A DNA stretch of 64,000 nt, taken from contig JANNMS010000024.1 in NCBI GenBank assembly GCA_031398055.1, positions 53,229 through 117,228 of the forward strand, in the 5' to 3' direction. The stretch is from M3007 sp031398055 (lineage in GTDB: Bacteria > Bacteroidota > Bacteroidia > Chitinophagales > Saprospiraceae). The translations under genes were made by a program, and so were the position numbers. Shown here in pieces: positions 35,636 to 43,255 of the stretch. The notes below the pieces were generated by a model. That model ran no database searches and was not told where the DNA came from. It saw only the letters and a list, made by a program, of their open reading frames with translations. The stretch's first letter is position 1, and each line of letters begins with the position of its first letter.

Positions 35636-36247
35636 TCAGGCAACTGCCACCGCCCGGCTCCGCTCCAAAATCGTGCAAATGGCATTATGCAAATCATCGG
35701 CCTGATTAGAGAGGAACGAATTGGTAAAATGGGTAAAAGTGTCGGCGGTCAATTCGGCAAATTCCCAAACATCTCCGTTCGTCACGATGCCAAAAACAGG
35801 TTCGGCCGGGGAGTTGTTTATTTTTTGAGCAGTAATCATTCCGAGCGAGCACTGTGCCCAACCGCCGATAAAATCATCGCGTTTTGCCTCGACAATGGCA
35901 ATGTGCGGATGTTCAAAAAATATTTTCCCCATCGGCGATCGGCGCGAAATCACATAATCTGGCACACCGCTGAGGTCTGCGCCAAATTGAATGGGACGCT
36001 CCACCCAAATCAAAAATTCGGAAAAGTAGCGTTTCCAGGCTGCCAACAAAATCGGTGAAATGACATACTCGCGCAACGCACTTTCGGTGCTTTTGTAATC
36101 CAAGTTTTCCATGATAAATGCCATTTCTTCTTGCGCGGCGGCAGGCATTTTGTGTTGGGTGATCAATCGCATTTTGCCTTCGGCGTACCGAATTGTGTAG
36201 ATTTTAAGTACTTCGTCCAGCGATTTTACTTTTCGATTAAAAGCCAT
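35636..36247 (-). CDS. PD-(D/E)XK nuclease-like hypothetical protein
   Basis: 203 residues, no signal peptide. A restriction-endonuclease-like core can be seen: GVPDYVISRRSPMGKIFFEHPHIAIVEAKRDDFIGGWAQC, i.e. an Asp in PDYVI followed by E-A-K, then ITAQKINN and VFGIVTNGDVWEF, as in small nuclease-like proteins of cyanobacteria and Bacteroidota. Function unproven. Its -7 box is a clear TACTTTTG at 36267-36274. Convergent with the histidine kinase gene (15-base gap). Confidence 0.65.
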   Translation of the reverse strand: MAFNRKVKSLDEVLKIYTIRYAEGKMRLITQHKMPAAAQEEMAFIMENLDYKSTESALREYVISPILLAAWKRYFSEFLIWVERPIQFGADLSGVPDYVISRRSPMGKIFFEHPHIAIVEAKRDDFIGGWAQCSLGMITAQKINNSPAEPVFGIVTNGDVWEFAELTADTFTHFTNSFLSNQADDLHNAICTILERSRAVAVA

Positions 36248-36266
36248 TTTTGAAAAATTTTGAACA

Positions 36267-36274
36267 CAAAAGTA
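36267..36274 (-). promoter_or_regulatory. Putative -7 box of the nuclease-like gene
   Basis: TACTTTTG on the minus strand, 20 bases upstream of the ATG. Confidence 0.5.
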
Positions 36275-36351
36275 GGGGATTAATTGCGGTTTTTAGATTT
36301 TAGAGAAATCTCAAAAGGATTGAAACTGAGTTTTGATCCATTTAAAAAACC

Positions 36352-36398
36352 TAAAAAAAAGCGACCCGCACCTTCAAAAAGGGCGGGTCGCTGCTTTT
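36352..36398 (-). terminator. Terminator hairpin, duplicated element
   Basis: AGCGACCCGC pairs with GCGGGTCGCT; the minus-strand exit has a T8 run. About 65 bases including the flank (36358-36422) are repeated nearly exactly at 39471-39538. Confidence 0.75.
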
Positions 36399-36442
36399 AA
36401 CCTCACTGGGTTTTTGTGGAAATATCCCAATATCCGACTCGA

Positions 36443-36619
36443 CTACATTTTCGTCAGTTTCTGCCCCGCGCCATCGCCGATTTTTACCAAATAAATGCCG
36501 CTCGGCAAGTCCCCGATGTCCAGAATACTTTCGGTCGTGGCATCGGTGATGGGTTGGGTTTTGACCAATTTGCCCATCAAATCAAATATTTGGTATTGAG
36601 ACAACTCGACACGACGAAT
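36443..36619 (-). pseudogene. Orphan T9SS sorting-domain fragment, in frame after the stop of the upstream gene
   Basis: 58 codons ending in TAG at 36443-36445 code for FDLMGKLVKTQPITDATTE and following, nearly identical in DNA and protein to the last 48 residues of the protein encoded at 40214-42028. The preceding gene (36620-39427) ends CAG-TGA, and the frame continues directly into this fragment. It has no start codon of its own. Read as remnant or spare second sorting tail left by duplication. Confidence 0.8.
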
Positions 36620-39427
36620 TCACTGTTTCACAAACTTCTCCACTGCCAGCACTTTTCCCTCCAAAACGACCTGCAAAAAATACAAGCCTTCCGGCAAATG
36701 ACTGGCCTCAATGGTTTGGCTTGGGCTTTCGGGATTGGCAGTTTTTTCAAGAATCAATTTCCCGGCAGGGTCGAAAATTTTTAAAACCATGTCCGCCTTG
36801 GCAGCGAAAGGCAGTTCGATGGAAAAATTGCCAGCGTTCGGATTGGGGAAAATTTTGAGCACCCGGTTTTCATTTTCCACCGAACGGTCGGTCGGGTCGT
36901 CGCCGAAAGCAGGTGAGGTTGCAAAAAATGATTTTTCGCATAAATTTTTGTCTTTGACCCGGAATTCAAAGCTCGTGCTGGACGGGAGGTTTTTAAAAAT
37001 ACTTGATGACGGCAATGTAAAATTGCAAGCATTGACTGGGATGACTTTGCAGTATTTGTGCGGAGCAGTGCCTCCGGTGGACGTCAATATTGCATTCCAT
37101 AAGCCAGGTGAGACGAGGTTAAACGTAACATTAAGTTGTAGATCGGCAGCAGGTTGGATGATGGTTGTCGAGGCGGTTTTCGTGCAACCATTAAAATCGG
37201 TCACGGTGACGGAATAAGGGCCTGCAGCGAGGTTCGAGATGTTTTGCGTAGTGGCAAAATTACTCCATAAATATGCAAGTGGTTTCGTTCCGCCTGTAAC
37301 TTTCGTCTGGATTGTGCCATTGGAGCCGCCAAAACATGAAACGTTTTTCTGTTTAAAAAGGATCGAAAGCGGGACACTTGGCCCAGTAATCGCCCTGCTC
37401 CGGGTAGCGGTGCAGCCATTGTTGTCGGTCGCGGTGCAGGTGTAAATTCCAACAGGAAGGCCAGTTATCGGAGTCCCATTTCCGAAACTACCCCATGAAT
37501 AAGAATACGGCGATGTACCGCCAATGGCGTTCGCGGTGAGCGAACCGTTCGAGCCGCCGAAGCAAGAGACGTTGGTCTGGACAGTTACGTTCACTTGTAA
37601 ATTGGGTGGCTGGTTCACTTGAACCGTGCCAATGGTTTGGCATCCATTTCCATTGGTCACCGTGACTTTATAGGTTCCCTTTGAAAGCCCTAAGATACTT
37701 GCCGTTGTGCCGACTTGGACAATTGGTGTCGGGGAAGTCCTTTGCCAAACGTAAGCAATTGGAGCCGTCCCGCTACTGACCACGACACTCGCCGAGCCGT
37801 TCGTCCCTCCGTAGCAACTGACATTGGTGGCCGAAGTGGTCAGTGTCATCAATGGGTCAACGACGACCGTTTGGGTCAGGGAACAACCGAAATTGTCGGC
37901 CACGACCACATTATACGTTCCGCTGGACAGGTTGGAAAAAAGGTTGGACGGTTGATTATTGAGGCCGCCATCGATGGAATAAATGAAAGGTAGCGTTCCG
38001 CCAACTACGCCAGAAACTGTGATTTTATTAATGGTGCCATTGAGGCAATCCGGAATAACGGTTGGGAAAAACGCAGAGATAAGGTTTTCGTCGGTCGCCC
38101 CGTCGCAGTCGTTGTCGAGGTTGTCGCACAATTCGTCTGCGCCGGGGTTGATTTGGGAGTTCGCATCGTTGCAATCCCCGGTGGTGCTGATGAGTGTCAG
38201 GAAATCCACATAACCCGGCGGCGCACAATTTGCCAAAACAGAAGTCCCATTTGAATAATGATCGGCATCGGCATCGAGATAAAAAATTGCCTGATTGGGA
38301 GCAGCGGTACAACCCGGCGGGGCAGCCAGATGATTGGAAACATCGACGTTGCCTGAATAACCATTGAAACCATTTTGGGTTGGCGGGTTTGGCGAATCCC
38401 AGTGATTGGATTGGGCGGTCACCGCTTCCGTTCCCAATTGAACCACTGCTGTGGTATTGCAAGAGAAATGGTTGTTCACGAAATTTTGGGTGCCAGCACC
38501 GAGGTTGTTGAATTCAACACCTTGCCCTTGGTTTTGAAAAAGATTGCAACTGATGTCAAAATTTGAAGAATTGTTGACGGTCAGGCCATGTATCCTATTT
38601 TCAAACATGCAATTGGTCACAGTAATGCCTGTGGTCTGGTAGAATTGCAGTCCATAAGCACCCCTTGCGCCCGGTTTCCGGAGGTCAAGGTCGGTGACAC
38701 TGATGTTCGAACCTCCGTCAACAATTATCGGGGAATCACTATCTTTCAACTGTGTGCCCACTTGGATATTGCCGCTCGTTGCGCCGATAGTTAAGTTTGA
38801 AACACCCTGTAACCAAATCGCATTGTTGAGCGTGCCGCCGAAAGTGTTGTTGGTTGCTGTGATGACTCCACCGTCCAAGTTGATGAGATGGATTCCTTTA
38901 AATGAATTGGTCAGGTCGTTGCCTGTGATGGTTACGAGGTTTGCCCCAGGTTGGGAAACAATGATGCCTTCGTTCCGATTTTTTATCCAACAATTTTCAA
39001 TTGTGCAGCCAACTGCAACCGCACTGATGCCCGAACCCGACTGCGCCCCGGTTTTGGAAACATCGAGATATTTAAAAACAACAGTTCCTCCTTGAACATC
39101 AAACACCAATTGGTTGACCAGATTTTCCCCCACTTGAATAATCGGGCTGCCAGCCCAGCCCGATTGGGTGGAGCCGTCGATGGTCAAATCCCCGTTGATA
39201 AAGATTGGTGAATTTACCGCAATGCTGAACGGAGGGGCAGTGGTGATAGCAAAAGTGATCAAATCTGGATCCGGATTGGCATTTGCATTCAAAACCGCTT
39301 GCCGGAGCGAACCACTGCCGCTGTTGGCGGTGTTGGTAACGATAAAAGTATTGGCCTGCGCTGCCGTTTCCGTTTGACCGAGCAGGTTTGCCAGTAAAAC
39401 CAGCAGAAAATAGATTGATTTTTTCAT
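36620..39427 (-). CDS. T9SS-exported beta-helix/SprB-repeat protein
   Basis: 935 residues; signal peptide about 1-24 (FLLVLLANLLGQTETAAQ). Residues about 25-370 form a right-handed parallel beta-helix-like region (opening with FIVTNTANSGSGSLRQAV, an autotransporter/CSLREA-type repeat). Then a MopE-like segment (YLDADADHYSNG, DCNDANSQINPG, CDNLDNDCDGATDE, about 375-445), about five SprB-type repeats (about 450-800) and a T9SS sorting domain (IFPNPNAGNFSIEL to VEKFVKQ). Probably cell-surface or secreted. After its TGA the frame continues into a second sorting-domain fragment. Confidence 0.9.
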   Translation of the reverse strand: MKKSIYFLLVLLANLLGQTETAAQANTFIVTNTANSGSGSLRQAVLNANANPDPDLITFAITTAPPFSIAVNSPIFINGDLTIDGSTQSGWAGSPIIQVGENLVNQLVFDVQGGTVVFKYLDVSKTGAQSGSGISAVAVGCTIENCWIKNRNEGIIVSQPGANLVTITGNDLTNSFKGIHLINLDGGVITATNNTFGGTLNNAIWLQGVSNLTIGATSGNIQVGTQLKDSDSPIIVDGGSNISVTDLDLRKPGARGAYGLQFYQTTGITVTNCMFENRIHGLTVNNSSNFDISCNLFQNQGQGVEFNNLGAGTQNFVNNHFSCNTTAVVQLGTEAVTAQSNHWDSPNPPTQNGFNGYSGNVDVSNHLAAPPGCTAAPNQAIFYLDADADHYSNGTSVLANCAPPGYVDFLTLISTTGDCNDANSQINPGADELCDNLDNDCDGATDENLISAFFPTVIPDCLNGTINKITVSGVVGGTLPFIYSIDGGLNNQPSNLFSNLSSGTYNVVVADNFGCSLTQTVVVDPLMTLTTSATNVSCYGGTNGSASVVVSSGTAPIAYVWQRTSPTPIVQVGTTASILGLSKGTYKVTVTNGNGCQTIGTVQVNQPPNLQVNVTVQTNVSCFGGSNGSLTANAIGGTSPYSYSWGSFGNGTPITGLPVGIYTCTATDNNGCTATRSRAITGPSVPLSILFKQKNVSCFGGSNGTIQTKVTGGTKPLAYLWSNFATTQNISNLAAGPYSVTVTDFNGCTKTASTTIIQPAADLQLNVTFNLVSPGLWNAILTSTGGTAPHKYCKVIPVNACNFTLPSSSIFKNLPSSTSFEFRVKDKNLCEKSFFATSPAFGDDPTDRSVENENRVLKIFPNPNAGNFSIELPFAAKADMVLKIFDPAGKLILEKTANPESPSQTIEASHLPEGLYFLQVVLEGKVLAVEKFVKQ

Positions 39428-39470
39428 TGGAAAAATATTTTTTTTGTTAGATTTTTTTTAAAAAAGTTAG

Positions 39471-39513
39471 AAAAAACGACCCGCACCTTCAAAAAAGGGC
39501 GGGTCGCTGCTTT
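39471..39513 (-). terminator. Terminator hairpin, second copy
   Basis: ACGACCCGC pairs with GCGGGTCGCT as in the copy at 36352. It follows the small secreted protein gene on the minus strand. Confidence 0.7.
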
Positions 39514-39550
39514 TAACCTCACTTGGTTTTTGTGGGGATATTTTTCAAAA

Positions 39551-40081
39551 CTACTTGCGCTGTTTTGTGGCCGGGTTATAATTGCCCGGGTCTTTCGGCC
39601 CAATCGGTCCATAAGTGCATCCCTTTCCCGCTCCCGAACCCGTCGTGAAACTGACCATGCCGGTACTGGAAGCAACGGCACTTTTGATGACCACTGAATA
39701 AGTGGAATTATCGGCCAATTGGCTGCCCGCAAATTCGACCACGTTTTGGGTGCACGGAAAAGATGCGATGGGCGTACCGGAGCCATTGGGCCCCGGGTAA
39801 ATGGTGTAAACAAAATTGGAGTTGTAACTGATGATGGAAAATCCAGTGAGCGTGATTTTAAAACCATGCCATTGCTTGGTGTTGGGGTCTTTTTTTTGCC
39901 AAGTGCCGCAGGTATTTCCGACCCCGCAGTGAAGTATCGCACTCACGTTGGCCGTGATTAGCGGTGGTCTGGCAGGAAACGCTCCTGTTTTCCCATCGCC
40001 AGCAGGCAAGCAAGCCATCGAAAAGAAATAAATTGCCGGTAGGCAAATCAGTTGAAAAATGAAAACAACAGTCTTTTTCAT
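39551..40081 (-). CDS. Secreted hypothetical protein, 176 residues
   Basis: Start chosen at ATG 40081 (MKKTVVFIFQLICLPAIYFF), which gives a clear signal peptide; the longer frame to 40141 does not. The mature part is short beta-rich sequence with pairs of cysteines (LHCGVGNTCGTW, FPCTQNVV, GKGCTYGPIG). No family recognised and no T9SS domain. It lies between two T9SS genes of the same orientation. Confidence 0.6.
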   Translation of the reverse strand: MKKTVVFIFQLICLPAIYFFSMACLPAGDGKTGAFPARPPLITANVSAILHCGVGNTCGTWQKKDPNTKQWHGFKITLTGFSIISYNSNFVYTIYPGPNGSGTPIASFPCTQNVVEFAGSQLADNSTYSVVIKSAVASSTGMVSFTTGSGAGKGCTYGPIGPKDPGNYNPATKQRK

Positions 40082-40116
40082 GTTTGGAAAAAAATTTAGT
40101 TTTTTGAAAAAATGTT

Positions 40117-40163
40117 GGCGAAAAGTGTCGGGATGGTTCAAAAATCACCCCGACACGGCACTT
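40117..40163. terminator. Hairpin between two secreted-protein genes
   Basis: AAAGTGTCGGGATGG pairs with CACCCCGACACGGC (imperfect). It follows the stop of the next gene upstream on the minus strand (40214), with A/T-rich flanks. Confidence 0.45.
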
Positions 40164-40213
40164 TGGTTTTGTGAAAATATCTCAATATCTCAATATCCAA
40201 ATACCCGACTTGA

Positions 40214-42028
40214 TTACATTTTCGTCAATTTCTGCCCCACGCCGTCCCCGATTTTCACCAAATAAACACCGCGTGGCAAGTCCCCGATATCCAAAACCTG
40301 CTCGGTGGTGGCATCGGTGATGGGTTGGGTTTTGACCAATTTGCCCATCAAATCAAAGACTTGGAGGGTCTGGCCGGTGGCGGTTGCTTCATTTGAAAAT
40401 ACGATTTCGACGGTGGAGGTGGCGGGGTTGGGGTAGAGTTCAAAATCAAAATTGGTGGTTTCGACAGCCGTGCGGTTTGCTGCTTTTTGCGGAGCCGGGC
40501 TTTCTGTAAATTTGAGTGGAGCCAAACCCACACCGTCATTTGCCATGATGCTTTGTTCGTACACCATGAAATTATCCGTCGTGGCTGCTTCGCCGGTTTT
40601 TTCAGCAGGTTTGTTGGAAATTGGGCAGGCATCGAGTTGCGACCAAGTCGACGAGGCACCGTTGCAAAATTGGCTGACAGCCAGCGATGACAGCACATTG
40701 GTCTGCTGGAAATTATAGTTTGGTACTTTTGTCAAAGGATAGTTTGGCAACGTGGTTGCGACCGGCGTTCCGCAAGTGGTCAAAGCAGAGGTCAAGGTGC
40801 CCAACCACGCGTCGGTTTGCCCAATATTGACGGTCTGGCCGGGTGATTTTGCGCCGCTGACCACCAATTTGGAGGCGGTCGCAGCCAAAAGTGGGTACGC
40901 AAAAATTGAAGGGTGCGGACGACCCAAATCGCGATATTTGTTTGTCAAGCCAGTGGTGAAAGCAAATTTGACGACACGCCCCTCGAAATTGCCGTTCACC
41001 AAATCAGGGGTCTGGTAACTGGCATAAACATCGCCATTGGTTTTTTTCAACTGCGTCGTTTGATAAAATGAAATTGACTGATCCTGAATATTCAGTATTC
41101 TATGCCAAATCGGGTTTTGGTTTGCACCATTTATCCGGTGCATGACCCCTGTCCCATGTCCACTAAAAGCAGGTACTTCGGCCATGCCGGCCGCCAAAAT
41201 ATCGCCGTTGAAAGCACGGGCCAGTTCGCGTATAAAATATAGGTCATTGCCGTTGGTCGGGGTGTAAGCCACCGAGCGAGGCACGTCAATCGAGCCATCG
41301 CATTTAATTTCGACCAAAAAACCTTTCCAACCACCTTGATTGGACTCGCCGCCGATGACCACGCCACCCGGATTTAAAGTGGAGGGAATCATGCCGTTGG
41401 GTTGGTCGTCGGAGTTGCCGCCGTCAAATTGATGTGCCCAAACAAGGTTCAAACCGAAGTCCAATTTCAACACAAGTATATCATCTCCGCCGCTCCCATC
41501 AATCCAAGATTTTACGATATACGCACCACCACACGCGGCACCACAATCGCTGACCCGAACTATTTCATAATCAAGCAGACGAGGAGTGCCTGGTGGGTCG
41601 ATAATTTTTGTTTGCAAAACTGCACCCGTGCTTTGGCTTAATTCGATGACAATCAACTTCATGTCAGACAAAGAAGTTGTTGGGCGAATCGAACCCAATG
41701 CGATGATATTTCCACCGATGGATTCTGACAACTTTGTAATTGCAATGACCCCACCGTTTGGATCAACAAAATCTTTTGTCCAAACCCAATCCAAATTTGT
41801 GTTGGCTTTGACTTTCGTCACGCCGCCAGTGAAGGCGGAATTGCCCCCGATGCTCGTGTTGTGGGGCAGATAATAATATACATCCAAAGGCAAGGCATTA
41901 CCAAAACCATCATTGGTGTTTGGTGTGCCATAAATTTTGAACTGCGCCTGCACATTGACGCTCCAAAAAACTGCCACCAAAAAAGCCCAGCAGCGAAAAG
42001 CCCGGTAAAGAAAATTAAAATTTTTCAT
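40214..42028 (-). CDS. T9SS-exported protein, probable beta-propeller
   Basis: 604 residues; signal peptide about 1-29 (CWAFLVAVFWSVNVQAQ). The body has repeated blades of four strands with W/G motifs (ILVLKLDFGLNLVWAHQF, GVVIGGESNQGGWKGFLVEI, DAWLGTLTSAL), resembling the beta-propeller-type bodies of other T9SS proteins; no enzyme motif is visible. C-terminal sorting domain from about residue 525 (LYPNPATSTVEIVF to KLTKM). The last 48 residues are duplicated as the orphan fragment at 36443-36619. Confidence 0.82.
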   Translation of the reverse strand: MKNFNFLYRAFRCWAFLVAVFWSVNVQAQFKIYGTPNTNDGFGNALPLDVYYYLPHNTSIGGNSAFTGGVTKVKANTNLDWVWTKDFVDPNGGVIAITKLSESIGGNIIALGSIRPTTSLSDMKLIVIELSQSTGAVLQTKIIDPPGTPRLLDYEIVRVSDCGAACGGAYIVKSWIDGSGGDDILVLKLDFGLNLVWAHQFDGGNSDDQPNGMIPSTLNPGGVVIGGESNQGGWKGFLVEIKCDGSIDVPRSVAYTPTNGNDLYFIRELARAFNGDILAAGMAEVPAFSGHGTGVMHRINGANQNPIWHRILNIQDQSISFYQTTQLKKTNGDVYASYQTPDLVNGNFEGRVVKFAFTTGLTNKYRDLGRPHPSIFAYPLLAATASKLVVSGAKSPGQTVNIGQTDAWLGTLTSALTTCGTPVATTLPNYPLTKVPNYNFQQTNVLSSLAVSQFCNGASSTWSQLDACPISNKPAEKTGEAATTDNFMVYEQSIMANDGVGLAPLKFTESPAPQKAANRTAVETTNFDFELYPNPATSTVEIVFSNEATATGQTLQVFDLMGKLVKTQPITDATTEQVLDIGDLPRGVYLVKIGDGVGQKLTKM

Positions 42029-42416
42029 CGTAAAAAATGAGGTTGAAAACGCACCGTCTCGGAGCGCGTCCGTTTTTGGAAAGAGTGCTGGCCTGCCCGG
42101 ACGCGGCCAGTGCTTCTGACAAATTCAGTCCACTTGTTTGCTTCGTCGGCGCGGGTGGACTTTTTGTTTTCGGCAAGAAAAAAATTGTTTAGTTCGATGG
42201 AACAAACCTACCGGCACGGCGAGCACCGCCGCTTGACGAATGTAAATTCGGTTACAACAAATGTAAATCCGGTTACGTTGACTGTAAATTTGGTAAAAAC
42301 GGAGATTCCAAAAAAGGTGGGAAATCGCTGAAATCAACACACAAAAAAATAAAAATGTGTCGGCTGCGGGTACAGTTTTTTCCCCGCTCGCAAAAACGGA
42401 GGTCGTTGGCCAAAAA
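42029..42416. other. Intergenic region upstream of the propeller-like gene
   Basis: 388 bases without a supported gene between the T9SS gene start and the VapC stop. It contains the three 15-bp direct repeats at 42241-42297 and is otherwise G/C-mixed sequence with no recognised signal. Confidence 0.5.
42241..42297. repeat. Three 15-bp dyad units at 21-bp spacing (candidate operator array)
   Basis: TGTAAATTCGGTTAC (42241), TGTAAATCCGGTTAC (42262) and TGTAAATTTGGTAAA (42283) start exactly 21 bases apart. The first two each contain the inverted half-sites GTAA-N6-TTAC. The spacing equals two helical turns. Confidence 0.65.
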
Positions 42417-42884
42417 CTAAACCAGCGTTATCGGCGAAAAAACAACATTTTCAACCCGAAAGAATTGGGGCGAAAGGTGGTTGAAATCGGCATCGGTCGT
42501 GAGCAAGGTTGCGCCGAAAAGGTGGGCAGTGGCGGCAATCCAAAGGTCATTTTTGCCCATGTTTCGGGCCGTCATTTCAGCCGGGGCAATGATGTGCGGG
42601 TGGTCTCCCTGACTGAAAGCGTCAATATCCGCGTACGCAAGTGTGATATCGGGGCTTTCAATCGGGACAGGATTGAGGGCATGGAGCAGTTTTTCCAACC
42701 GTTTTCGTTTCGAATCGCCCCAACTGAACTTGTATGCCAATGCCCGGATTTCGCCTGCCGAAACAATGGAAATGAAAGCAAAATTGCCCGGCAAAAACAG
42801 CGGGAATTTCTCTTCGACCTGCCGGATGTAGCCGTCATCCCGCACAAAATATACGAGGATGTTCGTGTCAAGGATAAAATCCAT
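42417..42884 (-). CDS. PIN-domain (VapC-type) toxin
   Basis: 155 residues. Acidic PIN residues are in place: Asp6 in FILDTNILVYF, Glu45 in VSAGEIRAL, Asp113 in KNDLWIAATA and Asp131/133 in TTDADF. Such toxins cleave specific tRNA or rRNA. Its partner gene lies 3 bases upstream on the same strand. Confidence 0.9.
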   Translation of the reverse strand: MDFILDTNILVYFVRDDGYIRQVEEKFPLFLPGNFAFISIVSAGEIRALAYKFSWGDSKRKRLEKLLHALNPVPIESPDITLAYADIDAFSQGDHPHIIAPAEMTARNMGKNDLWIAATAHLFGATLLTTDADFNHLSPQFFRVENVVFSPITLV

Positions 42885-42887
42885 GGT

Positions 42888-43157
42888 TTATTTGTTGAGT
42901 TTGGAGGCCATCACCGGGGCAGCAGGGGCATCTGCAAACAATTCGTGCAAGGGGCGGAACGCCTCCCTGTGGATTGCATACCGTTTCCGCATTTCGGCCA
43001 TGTTGCGTTTGCGCGGACGCGCCGCCGTTTCCTGTTGTTTCAAAAACGAACGTTGGACCAACTCGGCAATGAGTTGCTCCAAAACCGGGTCGCGCTCCCG
43101 AATCAAGATTTCGAGCGCGGATTTGACAGTGCGGGTATCAATGTTGAGGACTTCCAT
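42888..43157 (-). CDS. VapB-like antitoxin
   Basis: 89 residues from ATG 43157 (MEVLNIDTRTVKSALEIL). An upstream ATG at 43184 is unlikely since a -7 box (43174-43181) lies within that extension. The protein is small, charged and helical, with a basic middle segment (RPRKRNMAEMRKRY). No clear ribbon-helix-helix or AbrB motif; assigned by its position directly ahead of the PIN toxin. Confidence 0.65.
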   Translation of the reverse strand: MEVLNIDTRTVKSALEILIRERDPVLEQLIAELVQRSFLKQQETAARPRKRNMAEMRKRYAIHREAFRPLHELFADAPAAPVMASKLNK

Positions 43158-43173
43158 TGGCCAATTTTTTGGG

Positions 43174-43181
43174 CAAAAATA
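43174..43181 (-). promoter_or_regulatory. Putative -7 box of the VapBC-like operon
   Basis: TATTTTTG on the minus strand fits TAnnTTTG and lies 17 bases upstream of the chosen ATG. Confidence 0.4.
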
Positions 43182-43255
43182 CATTTATTTAAGCACAACC
43201 CGAACAAGTAAAAAAGTATCCGACTGTCTTTAACCTCGAAATATAAACCAACCAA

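Noticed and set aside
42241..42297. Plasmid iterons
   Set aside because: Only three copies, dyad-shaped and without a replication gene nearby, so an operator array is more likely.
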